Source: Streptomyces spinosisporus (lineage in GTDB: Bacteria; Actinomycetota; Actinomycetes; Streptomycetales; Streptomycetaceae). Taken from it: a DNA stretch of 64,000 nt. The position numbers and the translations under genes were made by a program. The notes beneath the pieces were generated by a model. It did not search any database. It was not told the DNA's origin and was given only the letters and a program-made list of their open reading frames with translations. The DNA is taken from positions 186,001 to 250,000 of the forward strand of contig NZ_JALDAX010000006.1 in the NCBI RefSeq assembly GCF_022698145.1. The letters are read 5' to 3'. The first letter of the stretch is position 1, and each line of letters starts with the position of its first letter. This document shows positions 17,658 through 26,268 of this stretch, in pieces.

Positions 17658-17689
17658 AGGGCTGAAGAACGGCACTCGGGCTCAGCCCT
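17658..17689. terminator. Hairpin in duplicated segment, shared with the MFS gene end
   Basis: AGGGCTGA (17658-17665) pairs with TCAGCCCT (17682-17689), an 8-bp stem. It is the copy-2 version of the desulfhydrase terminator. The minus-strand MFS gene uses the TCA inside its right arm as its stop codon, so the hairpin now terminates the transporter gene. Confidence 0.5.
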
Positions 17690-19157
17690 GGCCCGCATGC
17701 AAGTGGCTGTTCGAGACCTCCGGTGGGCACGGCTGCCCGTCGGCGCGGCGGTCGCGTTGCCAGTCGTGAATGGCGAGGGCGAGGGAGCAGACGATGGGGA
17801 GGGTGCCCAGGCCGACGGAAGTCGCGACGGCGGTGCGGTAGTTGTGGGTGCCGGAGCCCAGCACGACGTAGAAGAGGCCGGGCAGGGCGGCCGTGCCGAT
17901 CGATCCGCCGAGGCGCTGCCCGGTCTGCAGTGCGCCTCCGGCCGCGCCCGCCATCCGCACCGGCACGTCGCGCAGGGTCATGGTGATGTTCGGGGAGATG
18001 ACACAGCCGCTGCCCAGGCCGCCGACGAACAGGAGGGGCGCGATGAGCCAGATGGCCACGTGCGCGGGTTCGAGCAGCAGGATCAGCGCGGTACCGCCCA
18101 GGCCGAGCACCACGGCGGCCAGGCCGCACACGGTCAGCAGCCGGCCCAGTCGGTCCACGAGCCGGCCCGAGGCCGCCGCCCCGAGGGTCGACCCGATCGC
18201 GAACGGCGTCACCGCGAGCCCCGAGCGCAGGGGCGAGTAGTCCAGGCCGTTCTGGAAGAACAGGGCGAAGACCAGCCACACTCCGCTGAAGCCGACGAAG
18301 TACAGCGTGCCGATGGAGGCACCGACGGCATAGCCGCGCGTGGAGGTCACCAGCCGGGGGTCGAGCAGGGGTTGGCCGTCGCCTGCCGCGACACGCCGCT
18401 CCCACTGCACGAAGCCCGCCAGGCACACCGCGCCCAGCAGGAAGAGCCACCACAGCCGCTGTACGCCTCCGGACTCGGCCAGCACCAGCGGCAGCATCAG
18501 CGCCAGGACTCCGCACCCGAGCAGGGCCACGCCGACCAGGTCGAGCTGCCCCCGGCGGCCCGGCGTCGTCCTGGGCAGCAGCCGGAAGCCCAGCAGCAGG
18601 GCGACAGCGCCGACGGGGACGTTGACGTAGAAGATCCAGCGCCAGCCCTGCGGTCCGTCGGCGAGGGCGAGGATGAGCCCGCCGGCGATGGGGCCCACGG
18701 CGCTGGAGACGCCCACGACCGCGCCGAACAGGCCGAAGGCGCGGCCGCGTTCGGCTCCGCGGAACATCTGCTGGATGAGCGCGGAGTTCTGCGGGGCGAG
18801 ACAGCCCGCCGCGACGCCCTGGGCGAGACGGGCGGCGACCAGGAAGGCGATGGTGGGCGCCGCGCCCGCCGCCGCGCTGCACAGGACGAAGGCCGCCAGG
18901 GCCATCAGGAAGATACGGCGCCTGCCGATCGCGTCACCGACCCGCCCCGCGGTCACCAGCACCAGGGCGAAGGCGAGGGCGTAGCCGGAGACCACCCATT
19001 GGATGGCGGGGGCCGACGCGTGGAGGTCGCGCTGCATGGACGGCAGCGCGACGGACACGATCGTGACGTCGAGCAGGCTCATGAACCCGGCCACCAGCGT
19101 GACCCACAGCGCCTTCCAGCGCCGTGGGTCCGTTCCGTCGTCCGCCTGCGTCGGCAC
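17682..19157 (-). CDS. MFS transporter, DHA2 (14-TM) drug exporter type
   Basis: 491 aa from the GTG at 19157, chosen because GGAGGA lies 6-7 bases upstream; an ATG at 19193 is in frame but has no such site. The first membrane helix carries LLDVTIVSVALPSMQRDLH, the DHA2 motif D1/motif 1 region, followed by GRVGDAIGRRR (motif A) and GPIAGGLIL (motif C, antiporter). About 14 hydrophobic segments fit the EmrB/QacA class of proton-driven exporters. No adjacent regulator is obvious. Its last codons and stop come from the duplicated desulfhydrase terminator, which suggests the C-terminus was altered by that rearrangement. Confidence 0.9.
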   Translation of the reverse strand: MPTQADDGTDPRRWKALWVTLVAGFMSLLDVTIVSVALPSMQRDLHASAPAIQWVVSGYALAFALVLVTAGRVGDAIGRRRIFLMALAAFVLCSAAAGAAPTIAFLVAARLAQGVAAGCLAPQNSALIQQMFRGAERGRAFGLFGAVVGVSSAVGPIAGGLILALADGPQGWRWIFYVNVPVGAVALLLGFRLLPRTTPGRRGQLDLVGVALLGCGVLALMLPLVLAESGGVQRLWWLFLLGAVCLAGFVQWERRVAAGDGQPLLDPRLVTSTRGYAVGASIGTLYFVGFSGVWLVFALFFQNGLDYSPLRSGLAVTPFAIGSTLGAAASGRLVDRLGRLLTVCGLAAVVLGLGGTALILLLEPAHVAIWLIAPLLFVGGLGSGCVISPNITMTLRDVPVRMAGAAGGALQTGQRLGGSIGTAALPGLFYVVLGSGTHNYRTAVATSVGLGTLPIVCSLALAIHDWQRDRRADGQPCPPEVSNSHLHAGQG

Positions 19158-19229
19158 GGCTCCTCCTTCGCCCGCCCATGGGCCGAATTCCATCAGGGCC
19201 CCCGCCCGTAGGCGGACATACCACGCGTA

Positions 19230-19257
19230 CGCGTATCAGAATCCGCGTATCAGAATC
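19230..19257. repeat. Tandem 14-bp duplication at the end of the ProP-like gene
   Basis: CGCGTATCAGAATC occurs twice head to tail (19230-19243, 19244-19257). The copy nearer the gene contains the TGA stop (minus strand) of the downstream MHS transporter gene, so the other copy is untranslated. Confidence 0.8.
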
Positions 19258-20758
19258 TGGGCGTCGGCGCCTGGGCCTCCACCATGCGGTCGGCCTCCTC
19301 CGATGTGGCTACGGAGGGTGGCGAGCCGGCCAGCGGCCGGCGTGCCGTCTCCCGCATGCACGCCACGGCGATCACGCCGATGAGCGAGGCGCCCATGACG
19401 TAGAAGGCGGGCATGAGCTCGTTGTCGCTCACCGAGATCAGCGCGGTGATGACGAAGGGCGTGGTGCCGCCGAACAGGGAGACCGCGAAGTTGTAGCCGA
19501 TGGACAGGGAGCCGTAGCGCACCTCGGTCGGGAACAGCGCCGGGAGGGTCGCGGACATGGTGCCGAGCAGGCACACCAGCGACAGCCCCAGCATCAGCAT
19601 CGCGGCCGACACCGCCACCAGGCTGCCCTGCCTGACCAGCAGGAACGCCGGCAGCGACAGCACGAGGAAGCCGAGCATCCCGGTCATCAGCAGGGGCTTT
19701 CGGCCCAGCCGGTCGCACAGTCGCCCCACCTGGTTCACGATCAGCATCAGCACGATCATGGTGGCGATCAGGACGAGCAGCCCGTGGGTCTCGGAGTAGC
19801 CCATCTCGTCCGACAGATAGGTCGGCATGTACGACAGGAGCATGTAGTCGGCGATGTTGTAGGCGCCGACCAGGCAGATGCACAGGATCAGGGTCGGCCA
19901 GTAGTTGCGGAAGATCTTCGACAGGTCACCCGTGGTGGTCGTCTCCACCGTGGACGCGGCGTCGGACGCCCGGTGCATCGAGCCGTCCTCCAGCTTCTGG
20001 AAGGCGGGTGTCTCGTCGAGCCGTAGCCGCAGGTAGAGACCGATCAGTCCGATGGGACCGGCCACCAGGAACGGCACCCGCCAGCCCCATGCCTCCATGC
20101 CGCCGCTGTCCAGCACCGACGTCAGGATCGTCACGAGTCCGGCGGCGCCGACGTAACCGGCGAGGGTGCCCAGTTCCAGGAAGCTGCCGTAGAAGCCTCG
20201 GCGCAGATCGGGCGCGTACTCGGCGATGAAGGTGGACGCGCCGCCGTACTCGCCGCCGGTGGAAAAGCCCTGGATCAGCCGGAAGAAGATCAGCAGGACC
20301 GGGGCCCAGAAGCCGATGGCGGCGTACGAGGGGATCAGGCCGATCGCGAAGGTGCCGATCGCCATGAGGATCATGGTCAGGGCGAGGACCTTCTTGCGAC
20401 CGATCCGGTCGCCCATCGGTCCGAAGAACATGCCGCCGAGGGGACGCACGAAGAAGGCGACCGCGAAGGTCGCGAACGACGACAGCAGTTGGACGGTGTC
20501 GTTCCCGGACGGGAAGAAGACATGTCCGATGGTGACCGCGAGATAGCTGTAGATCCCGAAGTCGAACCACTCCATGGCGTTTCCGAGCGACGCCGCCTTC
20601 ACCGCCCGTTTGACGGCGGCCTCGTCGGTGACGGTGATGTCGGTGCGGCGCAGCGGCGGGTTCTTGCGCCGGCGCACGGCCCTGAACAGGGTGCGATGTC
20701 GTCTGACCGCTTCAGGGTCCGCGTCGCCGGCGAGGAGACCGGACTCGTTGTCGGTCAT
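19250..20758 (-). CDS. MFS transporter, metabolite:H+ symporter family (ProP-like)
   Basis: 502 aa. Family hallmarks are GNAMEWFDFGIYSYLAV in helix 1, GDRIGRKKVL after helix 2, RLIQGFSTGGEYGGA in helix 4 and DETPAF after helix 6. Twelve membrane segments. E. coli ProP imports proline and glycine betaine with protons under osmotic stress; other members carry citrate, ketoglutarate or shikimate, so the substrate is open. ATG at 20758 has AAAGGAGC upstream; the frame to 20905 is non-coding. The N-terminal ~45 residues before helix 1 are charged and Arg-rich. Confidence 0.9.
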   Translation of the reverse strand: MTDNESGLLAGDADPEAVRRHRTLFRAVRRRKNPPLRRTDITVTDEAAVKRAVKAASLGNAMEWFDFGIYSYLAVTIGHVFFPSGNDTVQLLSSFATFAVAFFVRPLGGMFFGPMGDRIGRKKVLALTMILMAIGTFAIGLIPSYAAIGFWAPVLLIFFRLIQGFSTGGEYGGASTFIAEYAPDLRRGFYGSFLELGTLAGYVGAAGLVTILTSVLDSGGMEAWGWRVPFLVAGPIGLIGLYLRLRLDETPAFQKLEDGSMHRASDAASTVETTTTGDLSKIFRNYWPTLILCICLVGAYNIADYMLLSYMPTYLSDEMGYSETHGLLVLIATMIVLMLIVNQVGRLCDRLGRKPLLMTGMLGFLVLSLPAFLLVRQGSLVAVSAAMLMLGLSLVCLLGTMSATLPALFPTEVRYGSLSIGYNFAVSLFGGTTPFVITALISVSDNELMPAFYVMGASLIGVIAVACMRETARRPLAGSPPSVATSEEADRMVEAQAPTPRF

Positions 20759-21128
20759 GAGCACGCTCCTTTCAGCCTGGCACGGGTGCCGCGAGATCGT
20801 CTGCTCACCGATGGCTGCCGCAAACCGGGGAGCGGCCGAAAAACGGTCGTCAGCCCCTTCGAGTACCCAGGTGGGCGGGACGGACCCGTCCGGGGCGCCG
20901 CTCACGGGGCGTCATATTACTGAAACGTAACCTTCAGAGCGCTACCGCAGGTAACACCCTCGCGGGTACCGTCCTGACACTTCGTCTAAGAGTGGCGAGA
21001 GGTGCGGACGCGGCGGGACGACCGCGGTCCCGTACCGCCGGCCGCTCCCCCACCGGCCTGGCCCCACCAGGCCGTCAGCCGACCGAGCCGCAGGTCGAGG
21101 CTCGGCCTCCCCTACACCGGAGACCGTC
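20759..21128. other. 370-base divergent intergenic region
   Basis: Separates the ProP-like gene and the lipase gene. An AT-richer patch at 20911-20936 contains TAATAT on the minus strand (20919-20914), a possible -10 for the transporter gene, but no good -35 is seen. I see no RNA gene, convincing small ORF or strong inverted repeat. Confidence 0.4.
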
Positions 21129-22454
21129 ATGCCCGCATCCGCCCGCATACTGGCCGTCGCCGTCACGACCGCCGCATGCCTCGGCACCACCGCGCTCCCC
21201 GCAGTCGCGGGACCGCAGACCGACGCCGTGGTCTCCCGCGGTGTCACGATCCCGGAGTTCTACAACCCGCCCTCCGCCCTGCCGTCCGCCGACGGCGCCC
21301 TGGTACGCAGCGAACCCCTCCCCCTGGCACTGAGCCTGCCGGGCATCGACGGACCGCTGCCCGGCACCGCCACCCGCCTGATGTACAAGTCCACCGACTC
21401 CAACGGCGAACCCGTGGCGGTCACCGGCGCCTACATCGAACCCAGCGCCGCCTGGCGGGGAAGCGGCGACCGTCCGCTGGTCGCCGTGGCGCCCGGCACC
21501 ATGGGCCAGGGCGACCAGTGCGCCGCCTCCCTCGGCCTTGAACACCCCCTGACCGTCAACGGCCGGACGGTGTCCATCGGCTACGAGGACCTGGCGATCT
21601 ACCGCCTGCTGGCCAAGGGCATCGCCGTCGTCGTCACCGACTACGCCGGGCTGGGCGCGACGGACCGCCTGCACACCTACGTCAACAGGGTCGACGAGGG
21701 CCACGCCGTGCTCGACGCCGTCCGTGCCACGCGCTCCCTCGACGGGACGTCCCTCACGCCCGCCTCACGCGTGGGCCTGTTCGGCTACAGCCAGGGCGGC
21801 GGCGCCACCGCGTCCGCCGCCGAACTGCAGCCGACGTACGCTCCCGAGATCACCCTGTCCGGGACCTACGCGGGCGCTCCGCCGGCCGATCTGGTCGAGG
21901 TCACCAAGGCCATCGACGGCAGCGAGCTGGCAGGCGCCCTGGGCTGGTCGGTCAACGGGTTCCTGGAGTCCGACCCCGCGCTGCAGCCGATCGCCGACGC
22001 CCACCTCAACGCGGCGGGCCGGGCGGCCCTCAAGGACCTGTCGACCATGTGCGTGGGCGACGCCCTCTTCGGCTACGGCGGTGCGCACAGCACGAAGTGG
22101 ACCACGGACGGCCGGACCATCAGCGACATCATCCGGTCCGAGCCGGCGCTGACCGCCTTCCTGGACGAGCAGCGACTCGGCACCATGAAGCCCGCGTCAC
22201 CGGTACGGCTGGCCACCGGCACCAGCGACAACCTCGTACCGCACGCACAGGCCCGCCGGCTCGCCGTCGACTGGTGCGCCAAGGGCGCCGACATCACCTA
22301 CAAGCCCGTCCCCGAGCTCAATCTCGGCAGCGCCCTGATCAACCACTTCACTCCCCTGCTCACCGACCAGGGCGCCGCCATCTCCTGGCTCACCGACCGC
22401 TTCGACGCCAAGCCGGCCACCTCCAACTGCGCCGCGCTGCCCGACCTCTCCTGA
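21129..22454 (+). CDS. Secreted lipase family protein (LIP-type alpha/beta hydrolase)
   Basis: 441 aa with a Sec signal peptide ending near TALPAVAG (residue ~28). An alpha/beta hydrolase of the secretory lipase family: Ser221 in GYSQGGG, Asp367 in GTSDNLVP and His406 in LINHFTP form the likely triad. VVVTDYAGLGATDRLHTYVN is characteristic of the family. Two pairs of cysteines could form disulfides after export. It should hydrolyse acyl esters outside the cell. It ends at a long perfect hairpin. Confidence 0.88.
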   Translation: MPASARILAVAVTTAACLGTTALPAVAGPQTDAVVSRGVTIPEFYNPPSALPSADGALVRSEPLPLALSLPGIDGPLPGTATRLMYKSTDSNGEPVAVTGAYIEPSAAWRGSGDRPLVAVAPGTMGQGDQCAASLGLEHPLTVNGRTVSIGYEDLAIYRLLAKGIAVVVTDYAGLGATDRLHTYVNRVDEGHAVLDAVRATRSLDGTSLTPASRVGLFGYSQGGGATASAAELQPTYAPEITLSGTYAGAPPADLVEVTKAIDGSELAGALGWSVNGFLESDPALQPIADAHLNAAGRAALKDLSTMCVGDALFGYGGAHSTKWTTDGRTISDIIRSEPALTAFLDEQRLGTMKPASPVRLATGTSDNLVPHAQARRLAVDWCAKGADITYKPVPELNLGSALINHFTPLLTDQGAAISWLTDRFDAKPATSNCAALPDLS

Positions 22455-22458
22455 CCGC

Positions 22459-22508
22459 GCCGGCTCTTTTCGACATCGGCCCGTGTGCCGATGTCGAAAA
22501 GAGCCGGC
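22459..22508. terminator. Very long perfect hairpin terminator
   Basis: A 22-bp perfect inverted repeat (22459-22480 with 22487-22508) encloses a 6-base loop CCGTGT. Both arms contain an A/T run, so a tail of T residues is embedded in the stem. It begins 5 bases after the lipase stop. Confidence 0.92.
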
Positions 22509-22577
22509 CGGCTCCGTCCCAGGGACATCAGAGGCCGTCACCGGCCCGATCACCCTGCGACCACAGGAGGAACCGTC

Positions 22578-23075
22578 ATGCAGCCCGACGAGATCGCCGA
22601 GATCCTCGCCCGTCCGCTCAGCCAGGAGCTGCTGGCCCGCGACCTGACCCGCCTGGCGTACGTCGCCAAGGACGGCACTCCGCGCAATGTCCCGATCGGG
22701 TTCACCTGGAACGGCTCGGAGATCGTCATGTGTACGGCGCCGAACGCCCCGAAACTGCACGCCCTGCGCCACAACCCCATGGTCGCCCTGACGATCGACA
22801 CCGAGGTGCACCCGCCGAAGATCCTGCTGCTGCGCGGCCGTGCCGAGCTGGACCTCGTCGAGGGGATCCCCGAGGAGTACCTCCAGGCGAACGGGACCTA
22901 CGAGATGACGCCCGAGCAACGCGTCGAGTGGGAGGCCGAGATCCGCTCGCTGTACGACAGCATGGTCCGGATCGTCGTGACGCCGACTTGGGCGAAGCTG
23001 ATCGACTTCGAGACCACCCTGCCCAGCGCGGTGGAGGAACTCGTCCGTCGGCGAGCGGAGCGCCGGCGGGCCTGA
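22578..23075 (+). CDS. Pyridoxamine 5'-phosphate oxidase family protein
   Basis: 165 aa. A split-barrel flavin-binding fold is indicated by RLAYVAKDGTPRNVPIGFTW, the HALRHNPMVALTIDTE strand and LLLRGRAELDLVEG. ATG at 22578 follows CAGGAGGA with ideal spacing. Members of this broad family bind FMN or F420 and reduce or oxidise diverse substrates; the specific reaction is unknown. It stands alone between the lipase terminator and a convergent DUF5133 gene. Confidence 0.85.
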   Translation: MQPDEIAEILARPLSQELLARDLTRLAYVAKDGTPRNVPIGFTWNGSEIVMCTAPNAPKLHALRHNPMVALTIDTEVHPPKILLLRGRAELDLVEGIPEEYLQANGTYEMTPEQRVEWEAEIRSLYDSMVRIVVTPTWAKLIDFETTLPSAVEELVRRRAERRRA

Positions 23076-23096
23076 CGATCGGGACCCGCGAAGACC

Positions 23097-23342
23097 CTAG
23101 GCGGCCAGGGTCTCGCCCTCGCGGGCGATCACCGCGCGGTCGGCGCGGTACTGCTCCATGAGCAGGTCCGCCGTGCGCAGCGCCTGCTCCACGTCACGGC
23201 AACCGGTCATCACGCACAGTGTGTACGTGACGTCCTCCAGGGCAGCGCTGCTACGGCCGCTGGGACGCACGTCGTGCTCGATCCGCGCCTCCGCGAACCG
23301 GGCCAGCACCGCACGCAGTTCCTTCTCCGCCGGCACCATCAT
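23097..23342 (-). CDS. DUF5133-like small protein, 81 aa
   Basis: The start is the first ATG of the ATGATG at 23342, with AGAGGA 7 bases upstream; the frame is open to 23573 but that part is low-quality Arg/Ser/Pro sequence. The product has the pattern of actinobacterial DUF5133 proteins: LRAVLARFAEARIE, then ALEDVTYTLCVMTGCRDVEQAL and a charged tail. Function unknown; such proteins are small, helical and common in Streptomyces. Confidence 0.65.
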   Translation of the reverse strand: MMVPAEKELRAVLARFAEARIEHDVRPSGRSSAALEDVTYTLCVMTGCRDVEQALRTADLLMEQYRADRAVIAREGETLAA

Positions 23343-23584
23343 GGTGATTCCTCTCCCACACAGCACAGCTCGCAGGCGGGCAAACGCCACCGCGAGGTTT
23401 CGGACTTCATCAGTGGCGTCGTTGTCACTGGGCGACGCCGAGGGGCGTCGGGTACACCCCCAACTGCCCCGTCGTGAGGGATACATACCTGCAAGGGTCA
23501 AACATCCATCGCATGGCGCAATGACGCCGCGCCCGCGCGACGTGGGGGTGGACGCCGCCGCCCGACGGGGCATTCCCGGACGGT

Positions 23585-24439
23585 TCAGTCCGGCAGACCG
23601 CGGACGTACTCCTCGACCAACGTCGCCACTGCCTCCGGAGCCTCCAGGTTCATGGGATGGGTGGCGTCGATGCGGGTGACGCTGATCGTCGGCCGACTAC
23701 GGGAGAGCACGGCCAGGTCGTCGGAAACCCCTTGTGCGAAACGGGCGTTGAAGTCGTCGAACCACTCCATGCCCGGCGAGGGCGGCAGCCGCCGGCCGGC
23801 CTGCACCAGCAGCAGCGGGCGGTCGATCCCGTCCAGCCATGCGGTCACGCCGAGTGCGCCGAGTCTGTGCAGTTCGTCGACGATCTCCAGTGCCGCCGCC
23901 CGCTCCGGAAGCGTCTGCCAGCTGCCGTCGGGCAACGGGCGCACGGCCGCGCGGGCGGCTGCCTCCGCGCGGTCGCGAGGGATCCCGAATCTGGCGGAGT
24001 TGGCGATCTGCTGCTCGATGTACTCGGGCGGCGCGACGGTCCCGGCCGACGCCAGCAGCCCCTTGCTCACGCGTTCCGCGTCCGGCTCGTCGGGCCCCCA
24101 CCAGAAGCCGTCGAGATTCACGGCGGCCCGGACCCGCTTCGGGTCGGCCCGGGCGTACTCGACCGCGACGAGCCCGCCGAGGGAATGGCCCACCACGACC
24201 GCCTCCCACACACCGAGCGCGTCGAGCGTGTCCGTGATGTGCCGCGTCACGGCAGGGATCTTCCAGGAAGAGACGGCGGGAGAGCGGCCGTGCCCGGGAA
24301 GGTCGACGGCGAGAACGCGGTGTCCGGCGGTGAGCAGGGCGGCCGAGGTGTCCCAGTCCGTGTGAGACCGTCCGTAGCCGTGCAGCAGAACCAGTTGTGG
24401 ACCGTGGCCCCCATAGTCGTGCGTATGCAGAAGTGTCAT
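23585..24439 (-). CDS. Alpha/beta fold hydrolase
   Basis: 284 aa, cytoplasmic. LLHGYGRSHTDW forms the oxyanion-hole region, VDLPGHGRS follows, and the nucleophile elbow is VVGHSLGG. The catalytic His is probably in DATHPMNLEAPEAV near the C-terminus. The substrate is unknown; closest overall style is esterase/haloperoxidase-like hydrolases. It lies 66 bases downstream of the RidA-like gene on the same strand, so the two may be co-transcribed. Confidence 0.87.
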   Translation of the reverse strand: MTLLHTHDYGGHGPQLVLLHGYGRSHTDWDTSAALLTAGHRVLAVDLPGHGRSPAVSSWKIPAVTRHITDTLDALGVWEAVVVGHSLGGLVAVEYARADPKRVRAAVNLDGFWWGPDEPDAERVSKGLLASAGTVAPPEYIEQQIANSARFGIPRDRAEAAARAAVRPLPDGSWQTLPERAAALEIVDELHRLGALGVTAWLDGIDRPLLLVQAGRRLPPSPGMEWFDDFNARFAQGVSDDLAVLSRSRPTISVTRIDATHPMNLEAPEAVATLVEEYVRGLPD

Positions 24440-24505
24440 TTGGCTTCACCCTACGAGACACCGGCATTCCGCACACCACCGCCCATCAGGGCCTACGGAA
24501 CCACC

Positions 24506-24916
24506 TCAGGCATCGACTACGGCAGCGACCGCCTCGATCTCGACGAGCTGGTCCTCGTAACCGAGCACGGTGACGCCCATCAGGGTGCTGGGGACGTCAT
24601 GCTCGGCGAACGAGTCCCGCACCACTGCCCAGGCCGTCACCAGATCCTCGCGCCGGGCCGACGCGACGAGAACCCTCGTGCTGATGACGTCCTCAAGTGA
24701 GGCGCCCGCGGCCTCGAGAGCAGTCCGCATGTTCTCCACGGCTTTCGAGGCCTGACCCGCGTAGTCGCCGATCGCAGCAGTGGTGCCGTCCTCGTTCAAC
24801 GGACAGGATCCGGCAAGGAAGATGAGGCGGGAATCGGCTGGCGCGGTGGCGGCGTAGGCGTATTCGGCGATGTCGGACAGGGATGCCGAGCGGATCAGGG
24901 TGACGGCACGAGTCAC
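24506..24916 (-). CDS. RidA family protein
   Basis: About 136 aa from the GTG at 24916, which has GGAAAGGA upstream; an ATG at 24937 is in frame but lacks a ribosome site. The YjgF/RidA fold is supported by SRLIFLAGSCPLNEDG, QASKAVENMRTALEAAGASLEDV and TLMGVTVLGYEDQLVEIEAVA. RidA proteins hydrolyse reactive enamine/imine intermediates released by PLP enzymes; the usual substrate-binding Arg is not obvious at IEAVAAV, so activity may differ. Gene order suggests a role with the downstream hydrolase. Confidence 0.8.
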   Translation of the reverse strand: MTRAVTLIRSASLSDIAEYAYAATAPADSRLIFLAGSCPLNEDGTTAAIGDYAGQASKAVENMRTALEAAGASLEDVISTRVLVASARREDLVTAWAVVRDSFAEHDVPSTLMGVTVLGYEDQLVEIEAVAAVVDA

Positions 24917-25181
24917 GGTCGTGGGGTCCTTTCCCATGGGGCGTTGGGGGTGTTGAGCGCTATTGAATCTGAGGGCTAGTCAATGCCGCTCGCCATTAAT
25001 GCTGTTGCCGAGTCCGCGTTCATCCCCGACGCGTCGGCCGCTGAGCAAGCGTCGCTTCGCAGGGCGCTCGAGCCCGTGCTGTGGAGTCACCCGATTGGCG
25101 GCGCCCGAAATGAAAGCGGCAGCAGGGGCAAGCAGAGTCGTCCGCATGAAGGCAACACCCCAAAACCGACTGGAGATATCC

Positions 25182-25403
25182 ATGTCACGTGCATGCGCGA
25201 TAAGCACCGTACTCGGCCTCGCTCTCGCAACCGGGATGATGACGGCCGGCTCCGCGCTGGCCGCACCGTCAGCCGTTCACTCCGCCACGAAGACCGCAAC
25301 GGTCCAGTCCGGCCCGAGCAACGCCGCCTTCGACGGCTGGGGCGGTTGGGGCGACTGGGACGACGACGGCGACTGCAACGGAACCGCCAACATCTGTGCG
25401 TGA
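25182..25403 (+). CDS. Small secreted Gly/Trp/Asp-rich peptide, 73 aa
   Basis: ATG at 25182 follows GGAG at about 6-base spacing. The first ~28 residues are a signal peptide (MSRACAISTVLGLALATGMM, cleavage likely after SALA). The mature ~45 residues end in a striking tail: FDGWGGWGDWDDDGDC, then NGTANICA. Only two cysteines remain, five residues from each other's ends, able to form a small loop. I do not recognise a family. The frame is open back to 24963 but the upstream residues look non-coding. Could be a cell-surface, metal-binding or signalling peptide; this is a guess. Confidence 0.6.
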   Translation: MSRACAISTVLGLALATGMMTAGSALAAPSAVHSATKTATVQSGPSNAAFDGWGGWGDWDDDGDCNGTANICA

Positions 25404-25432
25404 CGCGCGTCCCGCGTAGTCGAGGGCAGGCA

Positions 25433-25464
25433 GAGGAGGGCTGTGTTCCGTGCAGTTCCTCCTC
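25433..25464. terminator. Possible hairpin terminator after the small secreted peptide
   Basis: GAGGAGG (25433-25439) pairs with CCTCCTC (25458-25464), 18-base loop. It lies 30 bases after the stop. Confidence 0.4.
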
Positions 25465-25597
25465 CGCCTCCCTACCGGCAGGCAGCGCGTCGTGGAGGAC
25501 GAGTCGGGCGACTGCGCCGCCTCACATTCCGGGGGCCTGCGGTGTCGGACGGATGAGAGGAACCCGTCATCCGCCGACCAGGAAGCTCAGGGCCACC

Positions 25598-26227
25598 ATG
25601 ACCACCTCATTGCCTGCCGTCCCGTTCGCCGACCCCGCGCCCGCACCGCGCCTGGAGCGGGCTGCCGCCGCGCTGACCGCGCACGGCTTCGCCGTGGAGA
25701 TCCTCGACGACGCCGCTGCCGCACGCACCCGCGTCGAGGAGCTGATACCGAAGGGCGCCACCGTGTTCACCGCGGCCAGCGAGACCCTCCGGCTGTCGGG
25801 CATCGACGAGGACATCAACGCCGGCGAACGGTATGAGGCCATCAAGCCACGTGTGCTGGCCATGGACCGTGTCACCGGCGCGGACGACATCCGTCGGCTG
25901 CTCGCCGCCCCCGATGTCGTCGTGGGCAGCGTCGCCGCGCTCACCGAGACCGGCTCGCTGGTGATCGCCTCGGGCAGCGGAAGCCAACTGCCCGCGTACG
26001 CCGGCGGCGCCGCTTGCGCGATCTGGGTCGTCGGGGCGCAGAAGCTGGTGCCCGACCTGGACACCGCGCTGCGCCGCGTCGAGGACCACTGTCTCCCGCT
26101 GGAGAGCGCCCGCACCCAGGAGGCCTACGGGTGGCCCAGCGCCATCAACCGTCTGCTCGTCCTCAACGCCGAACCCCGGCCCGGCCGTTGTACCGTCCTG
26201 CTGCTGCGCGAAGCCATCGGATTCTGA
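25598..26227 (+). CDS. LUD domain-containing protein (LutC/YkgG type)
   Basis: 209 aa. Family features are VEELIPKGATVFTAASETLRLSG near residue 48 and the C-terminal VVGSVAALTETGSLVIASGS with VVGAQKLVPDLDTALRRVEDH. LutC-type proteins take part in lactate oxidation with LutA/LutB, but no lutAB genes are nearby, so this is a stand-alone member of unknown substrate. ATG at 25598 is the first codon of the conserved part; the frame upstream overlaps the secreted-peptide gene and is ignored. Confidence 0.82.
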   Translation: MTTSLPAVPFADPAPAPRLERAAAALTAHGFAVEILDDAAAARTRVEELIPKGATVFTAASETLRLSGIDEDINAGERYEAIKPRVLAMDRVTGADDIRRLLAAPDVVVGSVAALTETGSLVIASGSGSQLPAYAGGAACAIWVVGAQKLVPDLDTALRRVEDHCLPLESARTQEAYGWPSAINRLLVLNAEPRPGRCTVLLLREAIGF

Positions 26228-26268
26228 TCCCCCGCCGGGAGCCTGGAGGTTCGGGACGAGCGCCCGGC

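Larger units (their letters stand above)
17200..17690. repeat. Direct duplication of a ~225-bp segment (17200-17424 and 17467-17690)
   Basis: Bases 17467-17690 repeat 17200-17424 with an offset of 267 bases (exactly 89 codons), covering the last ~60 codons of the desulfhydrase gene, its stop and its terminator hairpin. A stretch of roughly 150 bases around the GQTTVFVHTGG codons is almost unchanged, while the 5' edge of copy 2 has several substitutions and the hairpin loop one indel. The 42 bases between the copies match neither. Confidence 0.9.

Noticed and set aside
17200..17690. Duplicated 3' end as an attachment site of an integrated element
   Set aside because: Only 42 bases lie between the copies, there is no integrase, and the copied gene is not a tRNA.
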